Source of the DNA: Arcuatula senhousia
Lineage: Eukaryota; Mollusca; Bivalvia; Mytilida; Mytilidae
Direction: 5' to 3'
NCBI GenBank assembly: GCA_963971305.1
Contig: OZ020311.1
Coordinates: forward strand, 4,340,001 to 4,404,000
Length of the DNA stretch: 64,000 nt
The stretch's first letter is position 1. Each line of letters opens with the position of its first letter. Below the pieces are notes generated by a model that was given only the letters and a program-made list of their open reading frames with translations, did not search any database and had not been told where the DNA came from. A program made the position numbers and the translations under genes. Positions 24,201 to 37,400 of the stretch are shown in pieces.

Positions 24201-25220
24201 ACCGCTGTTTTCCTTGAAAGTGCCCTATTTCAAAGTAAAAGTAAACCTGTGTATATTAATTACAGATGATGAGCCATGTCAAGCAAACATTTAATGACTA
24301 ATGAAGATTCCCTTTAACTTTTAAGATTGTCTTTAAGAGCAGTGTAAGAAATTAAATTTTAGTACCTGATAGACAATACAAAAACATGTATGTCTATAAA
24401 GAATAGAAATGTCATAGACCTGTTAAGTATCTGATAGCCTATTGCGACTTGGCACACCTTGCAAGCAAGGCATCTTTTATGGCCGGGGGTTTGGGGGCAG
24501 CTCATTGTGTGCTAAAACATGAAAAATCAGACAAAAAAAGAACTTTATTTTCTTACTCGAGTAGAACAAAGTTGAAACAAACTATTGTTCTGCATAAAAA
24601 ATACTTTTTTCTTATTCAAACCCTCAACTTGTTCATTTTCACTTTCTTCATTGCTACCAATTTCAATGTTTTCTGTTTGCACAAACTCCACATCTCTAGC
24701 AACTTCCCCTAAGGTTATATCTCTCTCTACACCCTCCAAGCTTTTTACCTCTCTCTCTCTTTCTATTTGTTCATTTTGATCTTCTCTCTGCTCATTTTAA
24801 CCCTCAGGCTGATCTACATGTACTATCCCTTTATTTTGATCCTATCCTACTCTGTCTATTTTGACCCTGTCCTATTCTCATTCTATTCTGTTCAGTTTTG
24901 GACCTTGTTTTAGCAAAGTTTTGTCTCATTCTAACATGTATTTTCTAAGGACTGTAAATCAGGCTTAATTAACCGAAGATCAGGAGCCCTCTTCTGGCTG
25001 TAGCTCTTGACTGTTCCTGTCTTCTGCCATCTCCTGGTCACTTCTGATTATAACTTGGTCATGTCTTGTTACTAATACATGTAGTATCTTGTACTGTCAA
25101 ATTTCTTAGTTGTGGTGCCCAGTATCTATCCAGTTTAGCTTCAAAGCATGGTATTGGGGGTATTAACTACTGAAGATGGTAAATTGTTTATGATTTATTT
25201 CTTTTTTTTTACATTTGCAG
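21276..25220. other. Non-coding stretch upstream of CEP192
   Basis: No gene was recognised. Seen here: two direct copies, about 215 bp apart, of a block with GAAATCACTTCCAA (22030-22150 and 22250-22365); an inverted pair around CATATCCAACTATATC (21905-21933 and 23214-23243); and a C/T-rich stretch at 24590-24900. A 98-residue ORF at 23973-24269 has no recognised features. The CEP192 promoter and 5'-UTR exon(s) may lie toward the right end, but none can be placed. Confidence 0.45.
21846..21863 (+). promoter_or_regulatory. Paired CRE sites
   Basis: TGACGTCATATGACGTCA is two perfect CREB/ATF sites two bases apart, itself a perfect palindrome. A CACGTGA E-box-like site follows at about 21934. 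There is no gene start nearby, so function is unproven. Confidence 0.35.
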
Positions 25221-25273
25221 ATTGATATGACCTGACTTGGACTGGAAAATAGTATTCCAATACTAAGACCACA

Positions 25274-25410
25274 ATGGACATGAGAGAGAGTATTAACATA
25301 GAAGATTTGTCAGCTGTGGCAGAGGAAGGACAGATGACCAACATTGATAATGAATATTCCTTTTCCAGAAACAGACCCTTGGCCATGTCAACAGTTGCAA
25401 GAGAAACCAA
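25274..25410 (+). CDS. CEP192: CEP192 coding exon 1
   Basis: The ATG at 25274 lies 53 bases after an acceptor (TTTACATTTGCAG, ending 25220), so an upstream untranslated exon is implied. The exon encodes MDMRESINIEDLSAVAEEGQ and then NRPLAMSTVARET, which parallels the vertebrate N-terminus (an LPVAVSTLAR-type block). It ends CAA|GTAAAA in phase 2. The next exon at 33350 supplies one base to give KNQKRTGDEV. The intervening intron of 7.9 kb houses the hAT-derived gene on the opposite strand. Confidence 0.8.
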
Positions 25411-28400
25411 GTAAAATCAATTAAGTCTCAGAAATAAAGAATTTGTAAATTTATATTTTCTAATAAGGATATTTCCTGTATTTTCTTTTAAATCAATAGT
25501 TTTGTCCACTTCCCATTATTTAATGTTTTTTGTCCTCTGTCGCAACATATTGAATATGCATGGTGTCCATTTGTGTGTGTCAGATGCTCTTTTTTCATCT
25601 GTCGCTCTAGGATTTTTTGGCCACATGGACTTTCCAAGGGAAAGTTGTTATAAAAAATGACTTACCCACACCTCAGATTAACTTACCAAACTAAAATTGT
25701 AATTATAATATTGAATTTCGAATGCTGGTAACTGGTTACCTGTTTCCTTATATGATTTGCACAGAACAGATAATATGGATAAATGCAGAGCCACCAGCTT
25801 GATTTTTCTACACTGTGGATAAATGAGCCTTATTGAGTGAGACTTGAGCAACACATCTAGACTAGAAATGAGAGATATAAAATGTTCATCTCTTTCTAAA
25901 AAGCAGTCATTTATTTAGTTAATTAACTCAGAATTGAAGACATTCAAATGATTTAAAACTTTAATTAGAGATCAGATTTAAAAAATTCTCATGAAGTAGT
26001 ATTGTTGAAAGTTATTAAATATTTATCATGCAGTAAGATTGTAGATTTTGTCTGCTTCTTATAAAGAGGTGAACATAAGAAAAACACAATAAATTTCAAT
26101 TCATATTTTATTTTATTTATCTTCTGGTTCCAGCTCTCTGATTTTCCTTGGCTGGGACAGCACAGGATTTATGGTATGTCCCTTTACATGTTTGGTTCCT
26201 TTAGAGGTCAACCAAGTGTTAACATCCCTGTCTGGTACATAATCTGCTACACTGGGGCCAGATAAATTTATTTTCATTAAAAACTGCAGGGTTTCCTGAT
26301 CCAATCTATTCCTTGCAGGTGTTTTGATTGATTTCATTGTTGAGAATCCCCTCTCACACTCAGCTGTGCAGGGGCTGATACAACACATCAACTCTATGAC
26401 TTTCAGAATGTTTTTAAACCTATCCTGCCTTGTAGCCAGAAGAACTTCATACAGCTGTAATACAACAGACTCAAAATAATAAAATGAATATATAATATTG
26501 CAGCATGATTACAGTACTGATAGTCAAATACTAGTATATAAGATCAAATATATGAAAATAAAGTTTTCTAATATCTCTGTTATTGATTTACAGAAGAGAA
26601 ATGTGATTGTCACATGGAATAAAAGTGACCCATTGCCAATCCCACAAAAACACAAGAAAAACTTTATAACATTTGTACAACTGAACAGAAAACAGCCAGC
26701 AGCCTTAGATCATAACCAGTAATTAATAAATTCATGTACATATTTGTCAAGAGTGGATATATAATAATTTGATTTCATATACAAATAATTTGTAACCTGT
26801 TACCTCCTTCATTTCATTTGGACTTTGATTTACAAGATAAGCTTTCAGCAAAGAAAACTCAGCTTTGATGTGTTCAATTTCTTCAGCATCACTAAAAATG
26901 ACAGGAAAAGTAGACAATAGGTTGACTAGATCTTGTGTCCCAAACTGAGCCAAGGCTATTCTGTCCCTAGGCCATCTTGAATAGTCAAAAACTCTAAAAT
27001 ACTTCAATGGCTCCTCTTTGAAGCATGCAAACCTGAAAATGAAAACATAACAAGTAAATAAATTCATAAAAATAAGTGAATTAATCTTTGGTTCAATTCT
27101 TTTTCAGCAGGACAAGGGTGGGGGGGGGTTCCTACTTGACAGTAATAGATTAAGACTAGTATGAAAATTAAATTGTAACTAGCTATAATTGTGATTGCAA
27201 GCAAGTCACATAAAAGTCCCCTCCCGTCCCCAAATTTTGGCGGATTGCAAAATACCAAAACATGGCTAATCATAGAAACATTTTACTTGCCTCATGATGA
27301 TCAGCATATCAAATTTACATTGTATACAAATTTTTATGTAATTTGGACAAATTTAAATTTTTGGCGACTTTTGGCAGATTGCCAATTTTTTTGGCAGATT
27401 GCCAAAAATTGGTTACTTATTGAAGAACCGTGCTTGCCCAATGGTGATCAGCATAATCATTTTATCTAGTATAACAATTTTCATGGATATTTGACAAAGT
27501 CGAGTTTTTGGCGATTTCGGCGGCTAATTGCCAAAAATTGGCAGGTCGTAGAAAAAATCCGGTCGCACCATGATAATCAGCATACCCACTTTACCCAGAT
27601 AACCCATTTTCAAGACGATCAGACGAAAAAAAATTTTCCGCCCCTTTTTTCCGCAGGCGGCCATTTTGAAATGGCGGCCATCTTGAAAATTTTAAAAGTC
27701 GATGGCCCATCTATGAGTGACCCCCTAACCATCTAAAAAGGTTTCATCTTGATTCGCCAAAGCGTTTTTACGAGATATGTCGGACAAACTTTAGATCTAT
27801 AAATAGGAAATTGAAATAAGAATAATAATTAAAATTTACGTTTCCCGAAACGTGGGATGTCCCCTCCCGTTCTCATATAATGTCTGTCCTCTTCAACAGA
27901 TTTCTGACAATGCGCAGTGAGTCCCCATCACCCATATACCCTGTGTACCAAGTTTCGTTAAAATTGGACAATGTTTACATTTTTCACGATTTTGGCGGCC
28001 ATCTTGAAAATGGCAGCCATTACGGAAATTCCGACAATGCGCTGTGAGTCGCCATGACCCATATATCCTGTATACCAAGTTTCGTTGAAATCGGACAATG
28101 TTTACATTTTTCGCGATTTTCGGCTGCCATCTTGAAAATGGCGGCCATTACAGAAATTCCAACAATGTGAGGTCAGTCGCCATCACCCATATACCCTGTA
28201 TACCAAGTTTCATTGAAATCGGACAATGTTTACATTTTTCGCCATTTTCGGCGGCCATCTTGAAAATGGCGACCAATACGGAAATTCCGACAAAGCGCCG
28301 TGAGTCGCCATCACCCATATACCCTGTATACCAAGTTTCGTTGAAATCGGACAATGTTAACATTTTTCGCCATTTTCGGCGGCCATCTTGAAAATGGCGA

Positions 28401-31400
28401 CCAATACGGAAATTCCGACAAAGCGCCGTGAGTCGCCATCACCCATATACCCTGTATACCAAGTTTCGTTGAAATCGGACAATGTTTACACTTTTCCGCG
28501 TTTTTGGCGGCCATCTTGGAAATGGCGGCCATTTTGAAATTATAAACCGCAAGAAACACCGTAGGACCTTAGGACCTATCACCCCTCCAAGTTTCATATC
28601 GATCGGTCAACCCGTTTCCGAGGAGATAGCCGGACAAGTTCGTGCATCAGGTTGACGGAAGAAAAAGAAAAAAGTATAATAATAACAAGTATTAACTGTG
28701 ATTGCAAGCAAGTCACAAAGTCCCCCAAACGACCTGTATTTGCCACTATTCTCTTCAGCATGTCAAAAAACCCCTAAATATAAATTTTCATGTAAATCTT
28801 AGCACTTTGAAAATTTTGACCCGATTATCTCCCTTGAGAAATCACATTTTTATTTATATCTCGAAAACCGTAAATATCGCTTCAAAATTTTTTTTCATAT
28901 TATTATAGAGAATGTTTTGCTCTATCAACCTACAAAATTTCAGAACCCTGCGCACCTAGGTTACCGAGATATTGCAATGTCCAATATTTAGTCCATTTTC
29001 CTGTTTCCATGGAAACGGCAGCCATTTTGAAAAGTCTGATTGTCAACAAAGCTTCCTTTCTTTACTATCTATTATCCTGCCAAGTTTCATATTGATATGT
29101 GGAGTCGTTTTCTCTGGGATCTCCGGACAAGTTCACGACTAAGTGGAAGAATCGGAAGAAGAAGAAGAAGAAGAATAAAAATAATAAGAAACGATGCAAA
29201 AACAATAAGTCCCCAAACGTTGTTTGGGGGACTTAATAATAATAAGAAAAATAAGAAACGGAGTAAAAACAATATGTCCCCGACGACACTTCGTGGTCGG
29301 GGACATAATAATAATAATAATAAGAAACTGGGCAAAAACAATAAGTCCTCCGACACTTCGTGGTCGGGGACTTAATAATAAGTTTATTATTGATATCAAA
29401 CTTTAAATTTAATAAACTATAATAACTTATGAAACAAAAATAAATGAATTGATCATGCTCAGTCATTAATAAATAAGCCTAAAATACCTTTTATCTAGAT
29501 AAGAAATTGTGTCCTGTACTAAATGTTTTAGTTGAGCATCATCTTTCCAATCTATGACTGGGGTTGGTCCTTTAAGGCTGACATCAGCAAACTTTTTATC
29601 TAACGGTTTATATAAATCCATGAAGTCTTTCATGTTTTCACCAGGCATTGTACTGAGGTTTAATAAATCTAACATGATACCCTCTAGTTGTTCCTCTACT
29701 TCGAAAATCATTATGTCTTTATATTGGAACACCTGTTAAAATTATTTGTAAAATGTCATATAATATATGAGCATGGACTTGGTTAGTAAATATTATATTT
29801 TATAATATTTTTATATTTATAGTCTTAATTGTATATAACATGTTTAAAACTTCATTAGACTAAGTAGTAGACTGGTGGAGTTAGGAGATGAGGAGAAATG
29901 AATATTTATCATAAAAATTGTTATTGACATTGTTTTAAAAATAGTAAATAGTTTTAGTAAATAAAATAAAATTCAAATATGAAATCAATTAGAAATGAAA
30001 TTTAAATTTGATGTCAATGGCACATTCAGGCCCATATTTTACTTAGTATAATGTATCTACAATTAAATACAAACCTTAGAGACCCTTGTTATGATGGGAA
30101 GGAAATCCAACAGAAGATGCATAATCTTCAAGAACTGTACCGATACCAGTGTTGTGTGGTATGCCTTGGCTTCTGGAATATTATCGGCCGCCATTGCCTC
30201 CAAGTGTGCTGCAACAACTGTCAGGTTGTTTTTCAGAGCAATCACTGCCCTAGACTTGCTGCTTACCCATCGTGTCTGGAAAAAAATGCAAGACAATATG
30301 ATGTCATATCAATTCATATGTTAGCAATTTATAAATATTTTTTTTTTGTAACAGACAGACAGTCTTTTAGTTTAGAAGTGAATGTTACCCATGCAAGCCT
30401 GTAGAAACAAGTGTAGCAGAATCATTAAATGCCAACAGCACCTTTTTATTTGAATTTTCATTATGTCCTTTATTTCTTGAAGTTAGGTTGGTTAAAAATC
30501 AATTGTAAAATACTAAAGTTAAACCATGCCACTAGTGTGCTATTTTTATGTGTTAGAATCTATGTTTATCATGACTGTTTTTACCTGACTTGGACTTGTT
30601 AGACCTATAATTTATTCTAGAGACAATGATTCTACATTCTACACACCTTCTTTAAATCAGAAAAGCGAAGAATGTCAGTATCTAATGCTGTGGCCAACTG
30701 TTGTAGATCCCTTAATTTTTTAGGTGATGCATGGTACATAATAAATATTCCTTTCATTACTTCCTCGTAACGTTTTAAAAATGGAATATTCTTGATGGAA
30801 TCTAATACTGCTAACTCAAGCTTATGAGCAATACAGTGAATTGGTATGACATCTGGAATTTTATTCAAAATATGCCCCACAACACCGTTTTTCCTTCCCT
30901 GCATAACAGACGCTCCATCAAAGTTGGCACATATCAGTGATGGACCTGGATGATTATGCTGCATGTTGTCAAAATCCAAACCAACTGACAATAAAGCTTT
31001 TTGTATGGCCTCGAAAAGTCCTAAACCATGACCGTGTTCAGGGGCAATTATGTTTGCCAAATAGTATCCGCTCTTCCATTTGGTTTAATAAAACGAACAT
31101 ATACCACCTCCTGTTCCACAACAGCAATGTCAGAACTTCCATCGGACAGAATGGATATAAAGTTACATCCTGAAATGGTGTTTTGTGCATCATTTATTAA
31201 ATTCAAGTAAGTGGAGTTTAAAAATTGCTTTGCAGACAAGTCGTTGTGGTAGTTCTTTCCAAGATCCACTCCCAATTTATTTGCTAAATTGCACTGTTTT
31301 TCCATATCAGATAGTGGTTTTCTTTCCTTAGCAAGAAAATATGCTATGCTGAAAAGATTGCACATTTTCTTTCTATCAGATTCACTAAGTTGTTGGAATG

Positions 31401-34400
31401 CTTGGTGTAGGGTTCCAGAAGAATTATTAGAAGAGGATTCAGCAGAGGGTTTTGGTATATTATCATGTTCATTATAGTACCTAGTCCTACATGTACAGCT
31501 ACGGTGGGACCCACTATCATGGTGTGACATAAGATTATTACGATGCCAAGTATTTGACCCGGTGACAAAGGTATTGTGCCCTGCTAAAAATGGATATTCT
31601 CGACAGTACATGCAGGTCATGACATTTTTTTCTTGATTGAAATCCACCCAAGGAAAATCATCTTTCCATGTAGGGACATATCCTCGATTTCTTTTTTGTT
31701 CGTCATATATTATATCTTTTTGTTTTTTATCAAGTTTTGGTTTTTTAGGTTCAGGTTCTGTTTGCTTTTGTTTCTTGGATGTAAATCCAAACTTGTGCAA
31801 ATCCATGATGATTTGAATTTGCCACCATTCAAACTTTTTGAATTGAACGGAATAATTTTGTCAAAGCTGGATACGGACATGAATAAAATTTGGAAAAAGT
31901 TTTCATAAGTTTATTTCAAAAGACGATTTTTATACGTTTTATTTATATCACGGCATTTATTTTTTAACTATTTCATAATCTTTTATTTTAACTATATATT
32001 TTTAATTCCTTCCGATGACAAACAATGACAAAAGAAATTGACGATATTTAGTACGAAATAACTTTCACCGTTGCCGGTTCCGAAATTAATGTACGATATA
32101 GCTTGGTCTCAAGGGCGCTTTACAGTAGCAGTGAAGACAGTGTTTAAATTTCAAGCGCTGGAAAGACTCCCGATGAAAAAAATGTCAACACAACTGCACA
32201 ACGAAATGCTACGATGTCTTTGCTGAATCATAAATCGATTAAAAAACCATAACATGAATAAAAATAATTAAGGGACGGGCATGTTCATGGGTTTTTCAGC
32301 TTTCCCGAACTTTGAGGATGACTTTCAAACGGGTACTTATGCTTCAAAACTGACTTTCCCGTTGTGAAAACTCACTTACCACGGGTAACGGGTAATAGGA
32401 ATCCTAGCTCAACAGGGTCCCAGGAATTCTGTTATTGTTTTTACTTGAAAAACTGTATTGAATGTTGAAATGACGAAAGAGAAAGAAAGAAAATCAACAC
32501 TATAGTTCCTTGATAATAGACCTGTTAGGAAGCCACATCCCATCTGGAAACACACACCAAACAACGCATTAGAAGTTCACAAAGCTGAGATCAAAGCCAA
32601 AATCATAACTAGAACTTATACATTACAGTCAGACAGGTCAAGATTCACCAACGGAAGAGAAGACAACACCTGCCCCTTGTGTAAGAATGCGACTGAAGAT
32701 ACCATACACTTCTTATTAGAATGTACAACACTGTCCCCAGAACGAGACAAGTTTATGACCACACTTAGAAACTATGTCAACAACCAAGAGCAATACAACT
32801 GCTTTGAGAAACTACAAGATGAAGGGCTTCTACTGAAACTGATACTTGAACCATCTTCCACAGTATTACGGCCATACATTCATAAGATGAAACTAAACAA
32901 CTATAAAGAACTAGAAGGGATAACCCGAACCCTGTGTTACGGTCTACACACCAGAAGAGCCTTCTTAACTAAAACTAGTTAATATACAGTCCGTGTCAAA
33001 TATGCAACAGTGTACAGATTTTATTCCTATGAACATTTTTATGGACAAGAAATCCATGCGTTTTATAACCTATTGTGTTGAGGTGACGGTGCTTTTGTAC
33101 AGTATACCAAAATAGTTTTTTATACAGTTAACTAATATCCCACAAATATGGGAGTGATCCTTAGACAGGATGAAACTACAGGATGTAAGATGTAAGGTAT
33201 TATTATCAAAAGCTATAAAAGACCTGAGTAAAAATAGATACCTTTGTGTTAGGGCCTTCATCCATTGGCAATGAGTATACCCTTACTGTAAGTCATTGTA
33301 GAATTGTTTTGTTTGTTGTTTTAAAACTTTTGAATTTGTTCTTTTTAAGAAATCAAAAGAGAACTGGAGATGAAGTCAAGAGTGGTTCATTTATAAGTAA
33401 CAGCTCCATATCAACACCCCCTGGTGGAGGAGGGCCAGGCACACACCAGCTACGCCTGTCATTCAGTGCAGTAGACCAGTCAAATCCTTTGATAAAGTCG
33501 CATGATTTGATGGGAAGTAAATCTGAGGAACTTATGCCCAGACATGATGAAAGTTTACCAATACACAATCCTTGGGATCAACCCCCATATCAGCTTGGGT
33601 AATTGTGAACCGACTTTGAAGTTTATTACACATATTCCATTTCCTTTTTAGTTTTAATTTAAATAAAAGATAGAACACAACCTACACAATACTCCAGTTT
33701 CCTCCACCATTAAAACTGACCATCCTACATGGCCCAGGTGCAATGATAAAAGGGTGTTAGACACCAACACACACACACTTTCAATTTATAGTAAAAGATA
33801 TGACACAACCTACACAATTCAAGAATAGTGCCTTTATTTAACATGCATTTTTGTGGGACATCAACTTTATCATCGTGTTTGTTTGCAATTTATCAGTAAA
33901 AACAAATTAGAAAGTTAGCATGTTATGAAAATTGATAGATTAGAAATGTTAAATACAAATTCTTCATACCTTAAGACCCCCCCATTCTGCAACCCCTCTG
34001 AAGTTATTACTCTATGCTATAGTTAGAGAAAAGTTAAGACGGTTAAGAAAGCTTCACTATGTTAATTTTCTGTTTCAGATCAGAGTATGACACAAGTACA
34101 AGAAATTCATCCCTAGGACTGATACAAGTGGATGCTATGAGTGGTAAGGGGGCATGTTCTTTATAAACAAACAAAGATATCTAGTGTAAGGATATGATCA
34201 GTGTTAAAGGAAGTTTGGCACATGCTGTTTTAAATGATGGATTTTCATGGAACTTTGTATACATATTCAATTTGACATGAATTAACCATTGTGTAGGAAA
34301 TATGATTGACTGTCAAATGCAGTGTTTTGACACAAATGCTTGTTCATGATGAATTGATTATTAAATATTGTATATTTTTATTATTATATTTCTGCAGATC

Positions 34401-37400
34401 TGAACAGTAGTGAATTTAATCTGTTTACACCTGGTTTGGATCAACCAAAGAGCAGAGGACAATCTGTACAGGGATCCAGTAGTGATGGAAGTAGGACTGG
34501 TTCCACATTACAGAGTTCCTCAACTGTTGCTGGATTAGGGAACAGTCAACAAGCAGGTGATAGCCAAACAGCATTCTTCAGGTAATGTTCAGTCAAATAG
34601 TATAAGGGTTATGAAGTTACAATTGAGGCATTTGAAAGTCAAACGTCTGAAAGGGCAAAGACAAAATCAGTCGATACAAAGGAGAACACAATGTAAAAGA
34701 CAATACAAAAACATGCAAAAAAAAACACCCGAACAGGAATCAGCAACAAAAGTTAATCCAGGTGCTCCAGAATGGAAAATAGTTCCTGCTTGATGTAACA
34801 CTCCTGTGATTGAATTAAGACACTTATTTAATTTTGATGTTTATGGTAATATTACAAAAAATGCAATCACAAATATGAAAGTAAATAATGAAACAAAAAT
34901 GTTCTTGCTGAAAAAAATTTTTGCACACAAATCATGCAAAGTTATTCTACAAGTTTACAATTGAATTTGTGTGTGTGTCCTAAAAATTGTATCAAAGTTT
35001 TTAGATTTGACTTTGTTTAAAGATAAATTAGTAAGAAACCATTTAGATATTGTATTTATCACATACATCATTAAGAAATTATATTTATCGCATACATCAT
35101 ATCACATACATTATAAATCTTGTATTTAGACATGATATTGAAACAGTCAAGAAGAAGCCCTCAGAGAAGCCAGCTACCATTCCCGAGGGTCCTGTCAGAC
35201 AATCTCTTGTCTTTAAGGAGATGTTTAGTAATCAACATGATGGTGATGTTACCTTACCTGAGGTCAATATTGAGAATGAACTACAAGAATTGGACGATGA
35301 TTTTGGAGATTTTGACGAAACGGGAGTTACTGATGCTGATATAGATCATAAAGGTTTACTTTAGTATTGAAATAAACTTCCATTAGCGTTTTTCATTGTC
35401 AGCAAAAAATCATTGTGTGAACAACTTGTTGTTAAACTTATGAAAAATTTTAAATGTTCAGGTACCGTAATTATACATGTAAGCTTAAATATTTTAAAGT
35501 CATCTGAATCAATTTTGTACGGCTAAAAAAATTTGTTGTCAAAAGTGCAAATAAATACAACACATCTTTATTTTCTTCTATAGAGCCACCAGAAGAAATA
35601 GACCGGCTAGATTCCATCTACTTTAAGATCATGTCAAAGTCAAATGAAGGTGACGGTGCTGAGACATCACAGAATAAGATGTTTCCTAGTCTCAGCAAAG
35701 TCACCCTCTTTGATGGTAAGTTTTCGGTCAGATTTCATGCCATCATAAATAGGAGAAAAGACTAGCTTAAGAGTGCTCTTTTATAAACTGTTATAAAAGC
35801 TTAAACCTTCATAGTCTTCATTGCCAAAATCATTCATTAATAATCTGGTCCAGTTGCATCCTTAAAGGGTGCTAAACACCAACACACATACACACATTAA
35901 AAATCAATATACCACATTTTATTAAAAAAAAAAGAATATGTTCAAAAGACATAAATGCCTCATCTTGCAACATTTGGGATGGAGGGACAAGCAACCAGAC
36001 CCAAATACTATATGCCCCCAACCCACTGCTTTTGTAATTGGGCATGAAAATTCTAAATTCCAACCAACACAAGATTCTTAATACAAAATCTTTCTTCCAT
36101 CATTTTAAAAATCTCTTGTCAGTACTATACCTAATCAGTTTGTTTCATACATAGAAAAACTGACATTTCACAATACAAAATATAAACATTAACATGTCAT
36201 CTTTATATGAAACAAAACACTTTTTGATTAACTTAAAAGGACATTTAGTAAGACATCATGGTAAGTTTTGAATTGGAGGCTTTGTTTGAATTTAAACTAT
36301 TCCAGAAAAAAATATATCATTGAATTTGCAAAAAATATCTATTGTTGAAATGTTCTTTTCGAAGTAGTGTTTCTAATTATTGAAAATTGGCCAATACTGA
36401 CATTTTTTTTCCTGGAATAGTTTATGTTATAGATAGCATGTGTTTTTAACAGAATAAAGTTGTAACTCTTGTCGTAGACAAGAAATCTTGTTATAACAAC
36501 TTAACTGATGGAATCTTGTTCTGGTTTACTTGTTCTTGTTCTGCTTATAGTATTTTAATTCTTATTTGTTGATATTGGATTTATGGTACATAAGATATAG
36601 ATATAATATGTTTTTGTCTCGCCTGCGAAGCAGAGCGGGACATAGGTGTTACTTTACGGCGACGGCGGCGTTAACTTTTTGGAAAAGTTTTATGAGCACC
36701 TCCATATCTCAAGAACTATAAGTCCTAGGTTGATGAAACTTGGTATGCATATGCCCCAGTAGTAGCTTAGCACAGTTGCATCCCCATCTTTTGACCTTGA
36801 CCTTGATTTTCCGGTTGAATGACTTTGACAATTTTCAATACATATAATAGCAATGGAAAAGTTTTGCGAGCACCTCCATATCTCAAGAACTATAGGTCCT
36901 AGGTTGATGAAACTTGGTATGCATATGCCCCAGTAGTAGCTTAGCACAGTTGCATCCCCATCTTTTGACCTTGACCTTGATTTCTCAGTTGAGTGACTTT
37001 GACAATTTTCAATACATATAATAGCAATGGAAAAGTTTTGCGAGCACCTCCATATCTCAAGAACTATAGGTCCTTGGTTGATGAAACTTGGTATGCATAT
37101 CCCCCAGTAGTAGCTTAGCACAGTTGCATCCCCATCTTTTGACCTTGACCTTGATTTCTCAGTTGAGTGACTTTGACAATTTTCAATACATATAATAGCA
37201 ATGGAAAAGTTTTGCGAGCACCTCCATATCTCAAGAACTATAGGTCCTAGGTTGATGAAACTTGGTATGCATATGCCCCAGTAGTAGCTTAGCACAGTTG
37301 CATCCCCATCTTTTGACCTTGACCTTGATTTCTCAGTTGAGTGACTTTGACATTTTTCAATACATATAATAGCAATGGAAAAGTTTTGCGAGCACCTCCA

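Noticed and set aside
24449..24779. Small ORFs upstream of CEP192 (both strands)
   Set aside because: No domain, no splice-consistent joining to exon 1, and low-complexity composition.
29040..29406. Overlapping Lys/Asn- or Ile-rich ORFs on both strands
   Set aside because: They arise from AAGAAG/AATAAT simple repeats and hairpins at the end of element B.
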